Assembly: GCF_008642295.1 (NCBI RefSeq)
Contig: NZ_CP029190.1
Coordinates: 6,183,501-6,247,500 of the forward strand
Direction of reading: 5' to 3'
Origin: Streptomyces venezuelae
GTDB taxonomy: Bacteria; Actinomycetota; Actinomycetes; Streptomycetales; Streptomycetaceae
DNA: 64,000 bases
Each line of letters opens with the position of its first letter. Position 1 is the first letter of the stretch. The notes under the pieces were generated by a model, which searched no databases, was not told the DNA's origin, and saw only the letters and a list, made by a program, of their open reading frames with translations. The translations under genes were made by a program, and so were the position numbers. This document shows positions 56,795 through 64,000 of this stretch, piece by piece.

Positions 56795-57250
56795 TCAGGC
56801 CGCCCGTACGTGCTGACGCAGCTGCGGCGGCGCGGCCACCAGCCGGACAGGACGCGAGCCCGGACCGCCGACGTGCGAGAAGGGCTGCGTCCGCCAGTCC
56901 AGCCCCTGAGGGAGCGTCAGCACCACGACCGGCTCCAGCTCTTGCGTATCGGCGGCACCGATCACCGGCAGCGCATCGGACACCGGACGCCCGGTACCGG
57001 CGCAGACCGTGAGCCCGAAGGGGTTCCACGGGGTCAGGCAGAGGGCGTGCTCCGGAAGGTGCTCCTCGTCGGCGACGAGGGCGATGGACTGCCCGCAGTC
57101 GGGGCAGGTCGCATGGTGTATGTCGAAGGACTCGGCCTCGTCGAGATAGCCGGCGTCCTCGGGGTCCTCCGCTCCCTCGGCCTCGGTGCCGGCGTCGAGG
57201 AGCTCGACTGGCTCGGGCTCGCTACGGGCTGCGCGCTTGGTGTTCGACAT
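56795..57250 (-). CDS. Hypothetical protein with CPDC motif
   Basis: Protein of 151 residues. An acidic, low-complexity N-terminus (about 15-50, many Glu/Asp/Ala) is followed by HHATCPDCGQSIALVADEEHLPEHALC, a zinc-ribbon-like or half-knuckle motif with CxxC, His residues and a third Cys, and a C-terminal region with VVVLTLPQGLDWR. ATG 57250 has AAGGGGGAG eight bases upstream. Convergent with the phosphotransferase gene (10 bases apart) and divergent from the AsnC-type regulator. Function unknown. Confidence 0.75.
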   Translation of the reverse strand: MSNTKRAARSEPEPVELLDAGTEAEGAEDPEDAGYLDEAESFDIHHATCPDCGQSIALVADEEHLPEHALCLTPWNPFGLTVCAGTGRPVSDALPVIGAADTQELEPVVVLTLPQGLDWRTQPFSHVGGPGSRPVRLVAAPPQLRQHVRAA

Positions 57251-57455
57251 GGTTGTACTCCCCCTTGGGTGGGCCGGGCGGGCAGGTTCGGCCTCGGCCA
57301 CAGCAAGCACTTCCCGCCATGCCGCACGAGTAACCACAACACCCCGGCAGAGGACTGCATACCCCTGTGGCTTTGGTCACATGCCTGCTGCAGGTGCCTC
57401 CTGCGGCGAGACGGTACTGGGCGAGGACCACTTCTGGGCCTTAGGTTGAGCGGCT

Positions 57456-57905
57456 ATGAGCGCAATGGAGGAGTTGGACCGCCAGATCGTGGATCTGCTC
57501 GTACGGGACGGGCGGATGAGCTACACGGACCTGGGCAAGGCCACGGGCCTGTCCACGTCGGCGGTCCACCAGCGAGTACGCCGCCTGGAACAGCGCGGGG
57601 TCATCCGCGGCTATGCCGCCGTCGTCGACCCCGAGGCAGTCGGCCTGCCCCTGACCGCCTTCATCTCGGTCAAACCCTTCGACCCCTCGGCGCCGGACGA
57701 CATCGCGGAGCGCCTGTCGGGTGTACCGGAGATCGAGGCCTGCCACAGCGTCGCGGGCGACGAGAACTACATCCTCAAGGTCCGGGTGGCCACCCCGCTG
57801 GAGCTGGAGGACCTCCTGGGCCGCCTCCGCGCCCTGGCCCACGTCGCCACCCGCACCACGGTGGTCCTCTCCACCCCGTACGAATCCCGCCCACCCCGCA
57901 TCTGA
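57456..57905 (+). CDS. Lrp/AsnC-family transcriptional regulator
   Basis: Regulator of 149 residues: N-terminal winged HTH (LDRQIVDLLVRDGRMSYTDL, GLSTSAVHQRVRRLEQRGVI) and a RAM effector domain (HSVAGDENYILKVRVATPLE). ATG 57456 or the in-frame ATG 57465 could be used. No amino-acid gene is adjacent; the nearest are the divergent CPDC protein and the downstream amidohydrolase. The effector is unknown. Confidence 0.92.
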   Translation: MSAMEELDRQIVDLLVRDGRMSYTDLGKATGLSTSAVHQRVRRLEQRGVIRGYAAVVDPEAVGLPLTAFISVKPFDPSAPDDIAERLSGVPEIEACHSVAGDENYILKVRVATPLELEDLLGRLRALAHVATRTTVVLSTPYESRPPRI

Positions 57906-58007
57906 CCCGCCGCAGCACGCCGCCGCCCGCCGCAGCCCGCCGAGCCGGACCGCACGGCGGGCGGACCCGTGTCGTCCGGGGCCGTCGCGACCCGCGAAAC
58001 TGATCCC

Positions 58008-59645
58008 ATGACGCATGGCCATGGCGCGGCGACCCCGCACGACGATCAGCCCCGGACCGTACTCCTCCGCCGTGGCGAGGTGCACAGCCCCGCCGACCCC
58101 TTCGCCACCGCGATGGTCGTCGAGCGCGGCCACATCGCCTGGGTCGGCTCCGAAGGCGCGGCCGACGCCTTCGCACAAGGAGTCGACGAGGTCGTCGACC
58201 TCGACGGAGCCCTTGTCACCCCCGCTTTCACCGACGCCCATCTGCACGCCACCTCCGCCGGCCTCGCCCTGACCGGCCTCGACCTCACCCGGGCCCGGTC
58301 CCTGGCCGAGGCCCTGGACCTCGTACGGGCCCACGCCGACGGCCGGCCCGGTGACCGGGTCCTGCTCGGCCACGGCTGGGACGCCGCCCGCTGGCCCGAG
58401 CGCCGGGCCCCCCGCCGCGAGGAACTGGACGCGGCCACCGGCGGCCGGCCGCTCTACCTGAGCCGGATCGACGTCCATTCCGCGGTGGCCACCACGGCCC
58501 TCCTCGACCGGGTGCCCCGCCTCCGCGAGACCCCCGGCTTCCACGACGGCGAGCCGCTGACCCGGGACGCCCACCACGCCGTCCGCGCCGCCGCTTTCGC
58601 CGCGGTCACCCCCGGCCAGCGCGAGGAGGCCCAGCGGGCCGCACTCCGGCAGGCGGCCTCCCTCGGCATCGGCTCCGTCCACGAGTGCGGCGGGCCGGAC
58701 ATCTCCTCGCCCGAGGACTTCACCGCCCTGCTGAACCTCGCCGAGGCCGAGCCCGGCCCCCGGGTCTTCGGCTACTGGGCCGACCGGGACCTGGCCCTTG
58801 CCAAGGAGCTCGGCGCCATCGGCGCCGCCGGCGACCTCTTCGTGGACGGCGCCCTCGGCTCTCACACCGCCTGCCTGCACGCCCCGTACACCGACGCCGC
58901 CCACACCGGCACCGCCTACCTCGGCACCGACGAGGTGGCCGCGCACGTCGTCGCCTGCACCGAGGCCGGTCTGCAGGCCGGCTTCCACGCCATCGGCGAT
59001 GCCGCGATCACCGCCGTGACCGACGGGATCCGCCGGGCCGCCGACACGGTCGGCCTGGCCCGGATCCGGGCCGCCCGGCACCGGGTCGAGCACGCCGAGA
59101 TGATGACCCCGGCCACCATCGCCGCCTTCGCGGAGCTCGGTCTGACCGCCTCCGTGCAGCCCGCGTTCGACGCCAACTGGGGCGGCCCGGAGGGCATGTA
59201 CGCCGACCGGCTCGGCGCCGACCGCGCCCGTACCCTCAACCCGTACGCGGCCATGCTCAAGGCCGGTGTCCCGCTCGCGTTCGGTTCCGACGCACCCGTC
59301 ACCCCCCTCGACCCCTGGGGCACGGTCCGGGCCGCCGCCTTCCACCGGACCGCCGAGCACCGGATCTCCGTACGCGCCGCCTTCACCGCCCACACCCGCG
59401 GCGGCTGGCGGGCCATCGGGCGGGACGACGCCGGTGTCCTGGTGCCGGGCGCCCCCGCCGACTACGCGGTCTGGCAGACCTCGGAACTGGTGGTCCAGGC
59501 CCCCGACGACCGGGTCGCCCGGTGGTCCACAGACCCCCGTTCCGGCACTCCCGGACTGCCCGACCTCAGCCCCGGCACGGACCTCCCGGTGTGCCTCGCG
59601 ACGGTGGTCGGCGGCCGGGAGGTATTCGTACGCCCACAGGGGTGA
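58008..59645 (+). CDS. YtcJ-like metal-dependent amidohydrolase
   Basis: Protein of 545 residues in the amidohydrolase_3 (YtcJ/LAF3) group of the amidohydrolase superfamily. Metal ligands: TPAFTDAHLHATSAG (HxH), AGFHAIGDAA, RHRVEHAEMM and the terminal Asp in FGSDAPVTPLDPW; the chain ends PADYAVWQTSELVVQAPDD, typical of the composite domain. Substrate unknown; the family hydrolyses N-substituted formamides and similar amides. ATG 58008 is chosen; a GTG at 57969 is possible, and neither has a strong ribosome site. Confidence 0.87.
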   Translation: MTHGHGAATPHDDQPRTVLLRRGEVHSPADPFATAMVVERGHIAWVGSEGAADAFAQGVDEVVDLDGALVTPAFTDAHLHATSAGLALTGLDLTRARSLAEALDLVRAHADGRPGDRVLLGHGWDAARWPERRAPRREELDAATGGRPLYLSRIDVHSAVATTALLDRVPRLRETPGFHDGEPLTRDAHHAVRAAAFAAVTPGQREEAQRAALRQAASLGIGSVHECGGPDISSPEDFTALLNLAEAEPGPRVFGYWADRDLALAKELGAIGAAGDLFVDGALGSHTACLHAPYTDAAHTGTAYLGTDEVAAHVVACTEAGLQAGFHAIGDAAITAVTDGIRRAADTVGLARIRAARHRVEHAEMMTPATIAAFAELGLTASVQPAFDANWGGPEGMYADRLGADRARTLNPYAAMLKAGVPLAFGSDAPVTPLDPWGTVRAAAFHRTAEHRISVRAAFTAHTRGGWRAIGRDDAGVLVPGAPADYAVWQTSELVVQAPDDRVARWSTDPRSGTPGLPDLSPGTDLPVCLATVVGGREVFVRPQG

Positions 59646-59954
59646 TGAGGTCTGCCTCCGTTCGGCGCGGGCGGCCGGACCCGGATAGGTTCGGCCGGGT
59701 CCACCAAAGGACGCCCGTACCGGACGGATCCGTCGGCTCAGCGCGCCCGCGCCTCGGGGGCGAGGGAAGGTTTCGCCGGGCGGTGGGGTGCGACCCGGGT
59801 GGGGCCCGGCGGTCCAGTAGACAACGGTTTCGGCCGCCCGCAGCCAGCGGGAGCCGGGCCGGCCCGAAGGACGCCGGGTCCCGATCCCCCGGACACCGCC
59901 TAGAGTGGGGAGTCACCAGTGACAGGACGTACCAAGACGTACTAAGGGGAATCA
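59646..59954. other. Intergenic region upstream of ppm1
   Basis: A 309-base GC-rich gap. TAGAGT at 59901 is a possible -10 and is followed by the direct repeat GACGTACCAA / GACGTACTAA (59927-59946) just before the AAGGGGA ribosome site. No clear -35 and no small gene were seen. Confidence 0.4.
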
Positions 59955-60731
59955 GTGAGCGACGGCGGTGAGCGGGGGTACGGGCCGCTCGGCACGGTTC
60001 TGGTGATCATTCCGACCTACAACGAGGCGGAGAACATCGGGCCGATCGTCTCCCGAGTGCGCGCCGCGGTGCCCGCGGCCCACGTCCTGGTGGCCGACGA
60101 CAACAGCCCGGACGGCACCGGCAAGCTCGCCGACGAGCTGGCGGCCGAGGACGACCGGGTCCACGTCCTGCACCGGAAGGGCAAGGAGGGCCTGGGCGCG
60201 GCCTACCTGGCGGGATTCCGCTGGGGCCTGGAGCGCGAGTTCGGCGTCCTGGTCGAGATGGACGCAGACGGCTCCCACCAGCCCGAGGAACTGCCCCGGC
60301 TGCTGACCGCCCTCAAGGGCGCCGACCTGGTGCTGGGCTCCCGCTGGGTGCCCGGCGGCCGGGTGGTCAACTGGCCCCGGCACCGCGAGATCCTCTCCCG
60401 CGGCGGGTCGACCTACTCCCGGCTGATGCTGGACGTGCCGATCCGTGATGTGACCGGCGGCTACCGGGCCTTCCGCCGGCAGACCCTCGAAGGGCTGGGC
60501 CTGGAGGAGGTGGCCTCGGCCGGCTACTGCTTCCAGGTCGACCTGGCCCGGCGGGCGGTGCAGAAGGGCTTCCGCGTGGTGGAGGTGCCGATCACCTTCG
60601 TCGAGCGCGAGTTCGGCGACAGCAAGATGAGCAAGGACATCGTGGTGGAGGCCCTGTGGCGGGTCACCACCTGGGGCCTGAGCACCCGCGCGGCCAAACT
60701 CGGCATCCCGGGCACCGGCACCCGGGGCTGA
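59955..60731 (+). CDS. ppm1: Polyprenol monophosphomannose synthase (GT2 family)
   Basis: Glycosyltransferase of 258 residues (GT2, dolichol-phosphate mannose synthase type): [20 protein letters not shown], the [11 protein letters not shown] site, DxD in [15 protein letters not shown], and [15 protein letters not shown] near the C-terminus. It transfers mannose from GDP-mannose to polyprenyl phosphate for protein O-mannosylation. The multispan acyltransferase domain of the mycobacterial fusion is absent, as in Streptomyces Ppm1. GTG 59955. In Streptomyces coelicolor ppm1 likewise lies close to rbpA. Confidence 0.9.
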   Translation: MSDGGERGYGPLGTVLVIIPTYNEAENIGPIVSRVRAAVPAAHVLVADDNSPDGTGKLADELAAEDDRVHVLHRKGKEGLGAAYLAGFRWGLEREFGVLVEMDADGSHQPEELPRLLTALKGADLVLGSRWVPGGRVVNWPRHREILSRGGSTYSRLMLDVPIRDVTGGYRAFRRQTLEGLGLEEVASAGYCFQVDLARRAVQKGFRVVEVPITFVEREFGDSKMSKDIVVEALWRVTTWGLSTRAAKLGIPGTGTRG

Positions 60732-60829
60732 TTCCCCGGGGGCCGAGTTCCCATGGGCCGAGTCCCTAGGGGACGGCCGCTACCTCCGGCCGACGCCGGT
60801 TTTACGGAGCACCCGGCACACTGGGTGGT

Positions 60830-61414
60830 ATGACGACCGGCGCTCCCACCTCGACGGCCCCCCGGCGCTCGCCGCGCCCCCGAACTTTCGTGCCCCTGGG
60901 CATCGCCGCCTGGCTGGTCCTGGAGATCTGGCTGCTCGGCCTGGTCTCGCAGCAGCTGGGCGGCCTCGCGGTGCTCGCGCTGCTCGCGGGCGGTTTCGTG
61001 CTGGGCGTGGTGGTCATCAAGCGGGCCGGCCGGCGCGCCTTCAAGAACCTCACCAGCACCTTCCAGCAGGCCCAGGAAGCGGTCCAGACGGGCCGGCCGC
61101 CCACTGCCCCGCAGCCCGCGGCCAAGGGCTCCGGCAATGGCCTCACCATGCTGGCAGGCCTGCTGCTGATCATGCCGGGCCTGCTCTCCGATGTCCTCGG
61201 CCTGCTCCTGCTGCTGCCGCCGGTCCGGGCCCTGGTGAGCCGCCGGGCCGAGCGCACCCTGCAGAAGAAGATGGCCTCGGCGCCGGCGGGCAGCTTCGGC
61301 GACGCGTTCCAGCAGGCCCGTATCCACTACCCGGACGGCAAGATCGTCCAGGGCGAAGTCATCCGCGAGGACCCAAGCCCGGACCCGACCCCCCGCCCTC
61401 CCCTGACCCCCTGA
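60830..61414 (+). CDS. fxsA: FxsA-family membrane protein
   Basis: Protein of 194 residues with the FxsA cytoplasmic membrane fold: VPLGIAAWLVLEIWLLGLVS, GGLAVLALLAGGFVLGVVVI with KRAG, then LTMLAGLLLIMPGLLSDVLG and LLLLPPVRALV. FxsA relieves phage T7 exclusion in E. coli; its cell role is unclear. The C-terminus is soluble and charged. ATG 60830. Convergent with rbpA across a 620-base repeat tract. Confidence 0.88.
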   Translation: MTTGAPTSTAPRRSPRPRTFVPLGIAAWLVLEIWLLGLVSQQLGGLAVLALLAGGFVLGVVVIKRAGRRAFKNLTSTFQQAQEAVQTGRPPTAPQPAAKGSGNGLTMLAGLLLIMPGLLSDVLGLLLLLPPVRALVSRRAERTLQKKMASAPAGSFGDAFQQARIHYPDGKIVQGEVIREDPSPDPTPRPPLTP

Positions 61415-61957
61415 CCCACCGCACCCCCTGCCCCGCCCGCCCTACCGGCGCCCGGGCCAGAGGCATGCCCGCGGCCGGCGCCCGGGGCCGCCGTGCCATC
61501 GCCCGAGCAGCGGCCTGTCCGCGCCCGGGGCCACCGTGCCGCCGCAGGCCCGGGCCGGGCCCGGCCCGCCGCAGCGGCGACCAGGCAGCCGTAGGCCCGC
61601 GTGTATTCGCGGCCGGGGCCGCCCTGCCGCCCCGGGCCGCGCCCGGTCGACGGTCCCGCGCTCTCCGCAGGCCGGGCCCCGCCCGCCGTACCAGAGGGCG
61701 GGGCAGCGGCATTCCCGCGGCCGGGGCCGCGCCGTGCCTCCCCGGGCCGTCGCAGACCGGCGCCCCGGGCCGCGCCCGGTCGACGGTCCCGCGCTCTCCG
61801 CAGGCCGGGCCCCGCCCGCCGTACCGGCGAGCGGGGCAGCGGCATGCCCGCGGCCCGCGGCCGGGGCCGGGCATGGCCCGGCCGCAGGGGCGCCCGGGCA
61901 GCCGTAGGCCCGCGTACATTCGCGGCCCGGGCCGGCCCGGGCCGCGGCAGGCATGGC
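61415..61957. repeat. GC-rich repeat tract downstream of fxsA
   Basis: About 540 non-coding bases. A 93-base unit at 61630-61722 recurs at 61763-61855 (offset 133); the first 63 positions are identical and the rest differ by a few bases near GTACCAGAGGG versus GTACCGGCGAG. A further element GCAGCCGTAGGCCCGCGT then ATTCGCGGCC occurs at about 61590 and 61889. Reading frames here give Arg/Gly/Pro-rich strings on both strands and no real gene. The tract lies between convergent genes. Confidence 0.75.
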
Positions 61958-62009
61958 GAAGAGCCGCTGGGCTCCGCCACCCTCGGGTGGCGGAGCCCAG
62001 CGGCTCTTC
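61958..62009. terminator. Perfect 25-bp hairpin between fxsA and rbpA
   Basis: Arms 61958-61982 (starting GAAGAGCCGC, ending GCCACCC) and 61985-62009 (starting GGGTGGCGGAG, ending GGCTCTTC) are exact reverse complements with a 2-base loop. It is placed as the terminator of rbpA on the minus strand and would serve the + strand equally. Confidence 0.85.
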
Positions 62010-62036
62010 AACTGCGCAGACGTGCCCGAAGGCGCG

Positions 62037-62411
62037 CTACGCGGACTTGCGGCTGTCCCGCGGATGCACGGCAATGTTCATGGCTCCGGAGCGCAGGACG
62101 GCCAGCCGCTCGGCCAGCACCTCCTCGAGCTCCTCGCGGGTACGCCGCTCCATGAGCATGTCCCAGTGCGTTCGCGCAGGCTTGCCCTTCTTCTCTTCGG
62201 GCCCGTCCCCGTCCACGAGGAGTGCCTGGGCGCCGCACGCCTTGCACTCCCACTCCGGCGGAATCTCTGCCTCAACCGAGAACGGCATCTCAAATCGATG
62301 TCCGTTCTGGCATGCGTACTCCACCGCCTGGCGCGGGGCCAGATCGATGCCGCGGTCCGTCTCGTAGCTGGTAACCACGAGGCGCGTACCGCGGAGAGCT
62401 CGCTCACTCAT
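62037..62411 (-). CDS. rbpA: RNA polymerase-binding protein RbpA
   Basis: Protein of 124 residues that binds the beta' clamp and the principal sigma factor HrdB, stimulating initiation and lowering rifampicin sensitivity. Zinc ligands are in the typical place: Cys34 and His38 in EYACQNGHRF, Cys56 and Cys59 in ECKACG. The C-terminal sigma-interaction region reads THWDMLMERRTREELEEVLAERL. ATG 62411. A canonical sigma-R promoter lies upstream, in line with published control of rbpA by the thiol-stress sigma factor in Streptomyces coelicolor. Confidence 0.96.
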   Translation of the reverse strand: MSERALRGTRLVVTSYETDRGIDLAPRQAVEYACQNGHRFEMPFSVEAEIPPEWECKACGAQALLVDGDGPEEKKGKPARTHWDMLMERRTREELEEVLAERLAVLRSGAMNIAVHPRDSRKSA

Positions 62412-62471
62412 GAATCGTGCCTCCCGGGCTTGTCGCCCACAGGACAGGTGTCGCTGTCGTCGTCATCCGGT

Positions 62472-62499
62472 CAACGTCCGGTCGGCGGTATAGATTCCC
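62472..62499 (-). promoter_or_regulatory. Sigma-R promoter of rbpA
   Basis: On the minus strand GGGAAT (62499-62494) and GTTG (62475-62472) are separated by exactly 18 bases, a perfect match to the sigma-R consensus. The start point would be near 62465, giving a leader of about 55 bases. Confidence 0.88.
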
Positions 62500-62679
62500 G
62501 CTCCGGGTCATGCGTCGCCCGTCGTGCCGCCCCTTGTTGTACCCACCAATGCCCGTTTTGTCACATCTGGCAGCAGATGTCACCCAACGTCTTCACTTCT
62601 TCAACACGCAGTAACGGTCCGCCTGGCAGGCCAAAGGCGTACACTACCGGCCTTTCACTTGAACGTGTAAATCCGTTCG

Positions 62680-64000
62680 TCAAATCCGTGCGGGAACCGG
62701 GTTCCCGGCCGCTTCCACGGCCCGCCGGACCGGCACCCGGGCCAGCAGGACGAAGCCCACCGCGAAGAATGCCACCAGCGAGATGATCGCGTCCCGGTAG
62801 CTGCCGGTGAGCTGGTAGGTGAGGCCGAACACCAGGGGCCCCACCCAGGCGACCCCACGATCGCTGATCTCGTACGCGGAGAAGTACTCGGCCTCCTTGC
62901 CCGCCGGCACCAGGTGGGAGAACAGCGACCGGGACAGTGCCTGGCTGCCGCCCAGCACCAGCCCGATCATCGCGGCCAGTGCGAAGAACCACACCGGGGT
63001 CCGGGCCGGCAGAAAGTATCCGGCGGCCAGGGTCAGGGTCCAGGCGGCCAGCGAACCCAGGATCGTCCGCTTGGCGCCGTACACCCGGGCCAGCCGGCCC
63101 ATCCCCAGCGCTCCCGCCACCGCCAGCACCTGCACCAGCAGCACCGCCACGATCAGGGTGGACTGCTCCAGCTCCAGTTCCTCCGAGCCGTACACGGAAG
63201 CCTGCGAGATCACCGTCTGCACGCCGTCGTTGTAGACCAGGTAGGCCAGCAGGAACGACAGGGTCAGCGGATGCCGCCGCATGTCCTTCAGCGTGGCCGC
63301 CAGCTGCTTCCAGCCGGTGCCCACCGCCGGCGCCGCCGGATCCCGGACCACCCTCCGGTCCCGCAGCCGCCGCAGCGGGATGATCGCGAACGCCCCCCAC
63401 CACAGACCGGCCGAGGCCAGACAGATCCGCACCGCCATGCCCTCGGTCAGCCCGAAGGACTCGTGCCCCTGGTAGAGCACCAGGTTCAGTACGAGCACCA
63501 GCGCGCCCGAGGCGTAGCCGAAGGCCCAGCCGCGCGAGGAGACCGTGTCCCGCTCGTCCGGGCCCGCGATCTGCGGCAGGTACGAGTTGTAGAGGACCAT
63601 CGAGACGGCCAGCGAGGCATTGGCCACCACCAGCAGCAGCCCGCCGAGCAGATAGCGGTCCCCGCCCAGCAGGAACATTCCGGCAGCCGCGGTCGCCCCG
63701 GTGTACGCGGCGGCGGCGAGCAGCGGCTTCTTCCGGCCGGTCCGGTCGGCCAGCGCGCCGACCAGCGGCATCACCAGCACCGCCACCAGCACCGACAGCG
63801 ACACCGAGTAGGCGAAGAAGGACCCGGCCCGCACGGGTATGCCCAGCGGGTGCACAAAGCCCTCGGCATCGGCGGCGTTCTTGGCCACCGAGGTCAGATA
63901 CGGCCCGATGAACACCGTCAGCACGCTCGTCGAGTACACCGAGCAGGCGAAGTCGTAGAAGTACCAGCCGTGCTGCTCGCGTCTTCGGGCCGCTGCCCCG
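62680..64000 (-). CDS. UMF1-type MFS transporter, 5'-truncated by the window edge
   Basis: Major facilitator of the UMF1 (Atg22-like) group, with 440 residues visible. The frame continues through the right edge with EQHGWYFYDFACSVYSTSV, the conserved W-YDFA- start of the family, so only about 10-30 residues are missing. VGALADRTGRKKPLL is the loop 2-3 motif. About 12 helices. Substrate unknown. The GTG at 63939 is internal and not the true start. It reads towards the rbpA promoter region. Confidence 0.9.
   Translation of the reverse strand, partial: GAAARRREQHGWYFYDFACSVYSTSVLTVFIGPYLTSVAKNAADAEGFVHPLGIPVRAGSFFAYSVSLSVLVAVLVMPLVGALADRTGRKKPLLAAAAYTGATAAAGMFLLGGDRYLLGGLLLVVANASLAVSMVLYNSYLPQIAGPDERDTVSSRGWAFGYASGALVLVLNLVLYQGHESFGLTEGMAVRICLASAGLWWGAFAIIPLRRLRDRRVVRDPAAPAVGTGWKQLAATLKDMRRHPLTLSFLLAYLVYNDGVQTVISQASVYGSEELELEQSTLIVAVLLVQVLAVAGALGMGRLARVYGAKRTILGSLAAWTLTLAAGYFLPARTPVWFFALAAMIGLVLGGSQALSRSLFSHLVPAGKEAEYFSAYEISDRGVAWVGPLVFGLTYQLTGSYRDAIISLVAFFAVGFVLLARVPVRRAVEAAGNPVPARI

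Noticed and set aside
61359..62074. Overlapping minus-strand frames in the fxsA-rbpA gap giving repeated Arg/Gly/Pro-rich peptides
   Set aside because: The similarity is due to the 93-base DNA repeat; several frames are open at once, no ribosome site fits, and a hairpin terminator lies within.

Overview
The window looks like chromosome from a Streptomyces-type actinomycete. GC content is very high (roughly 70-75% by eye), third codon positions are almost always G or C, GTG starts and 4-base start/stop overlaps are frequent, and several hallmark actinobacterial genes occur: RbpA, the Ppm1-FxsA-RbpA group, RibM in the riboflavin operon, a CBS-containing GuaB1, a chitinase with DasR-type promoter repeats, and SPW, DUF5995 and ROK proteins. 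No rRNA, tRNA, CRISPR array, prophage or intact insertion sequence was seen. Most of the window reads as stable core-type chromosome with many small regulatory modules.

Layout. 1-8 kb: molybdenum hydroxylase subunits (first gene cut by the window edge), an MFS exporter overlapping a soluble histidine kinase with a cyclic-nucleotide-type sensor, an NTF2-like protein, a TMEM175-type channel, and a transposase-derived protein that has lost its DDE residues, directly before xdhC. 9.5-15.3 kb: cupin, guaB1, an ECF-type sigma factor and a large LAL-type LuxR regulator. 15.4-20 kb: a sodium/solute symporter with a LytS/LytR-type two-component system. 20-22 kb: repeat lipoprotein and SGNH hydrolase. 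22.4-27.3 kb: amino-acid permease, AsnC regulator, and homologues of 5-aminovaleramidase (DavA) and lysine 2-monooxygenase (DavB), with a shared array of GYGCAA half-sites in both promoter regions. 27.4-34.2 kb: cold-shock protein, DUF5995, uracil permease, MFS/ROK divergent pair with a strong palindrome, and an SDR plus ECF41-type sigma factor. 34.2-36.8 kb: secreted three-domain chitinase with a readable promoter.

36.9-43.1 kb is the biosynthetic core: an FMN riboswitch, then ribD-ribE-ribM-ribBA-ribH, closely followed by hisE-hisG and a PH-domain membrane protein. 43.3-49.3 kb: two CorC/CNNM-type membrane proteins, a GC-rich repeat tract, an EccA-like AAA+ ATPase and a uridine-kinase-like protein. 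49.4-54 kb: secreted C39-type peptidase, SPW protein, a 49-residue membrane protein, TetR regulator and acyl-CoA dehydrogenase. 54.4-59.7 kb: an uncharacterised protein paired with an APH-type phosphotransferase, a second AsnC regulator and a YtcJ-like amidohydrolase. 59.9-64 kb: ppm1, fxsA, a second repeat tract, rbpA with a textbook sigma-R promoter, and a truncated UMF1-type MFS gene at the right edge.

The most interesting observations are the self-consistent AsnC/davBA lysine-catabolism module, the catalytically disarmed transposase beside xdhC, the kinase/NTF2/TMEM175 cluster, the upstream ORF and hairpin before guaB1, the orphan EccA-like ATPase, and two repeat tracts that both sit between convergent genes. 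Functions are inferred from sequence motifs and family knowledge by reading alone; no database search was run.
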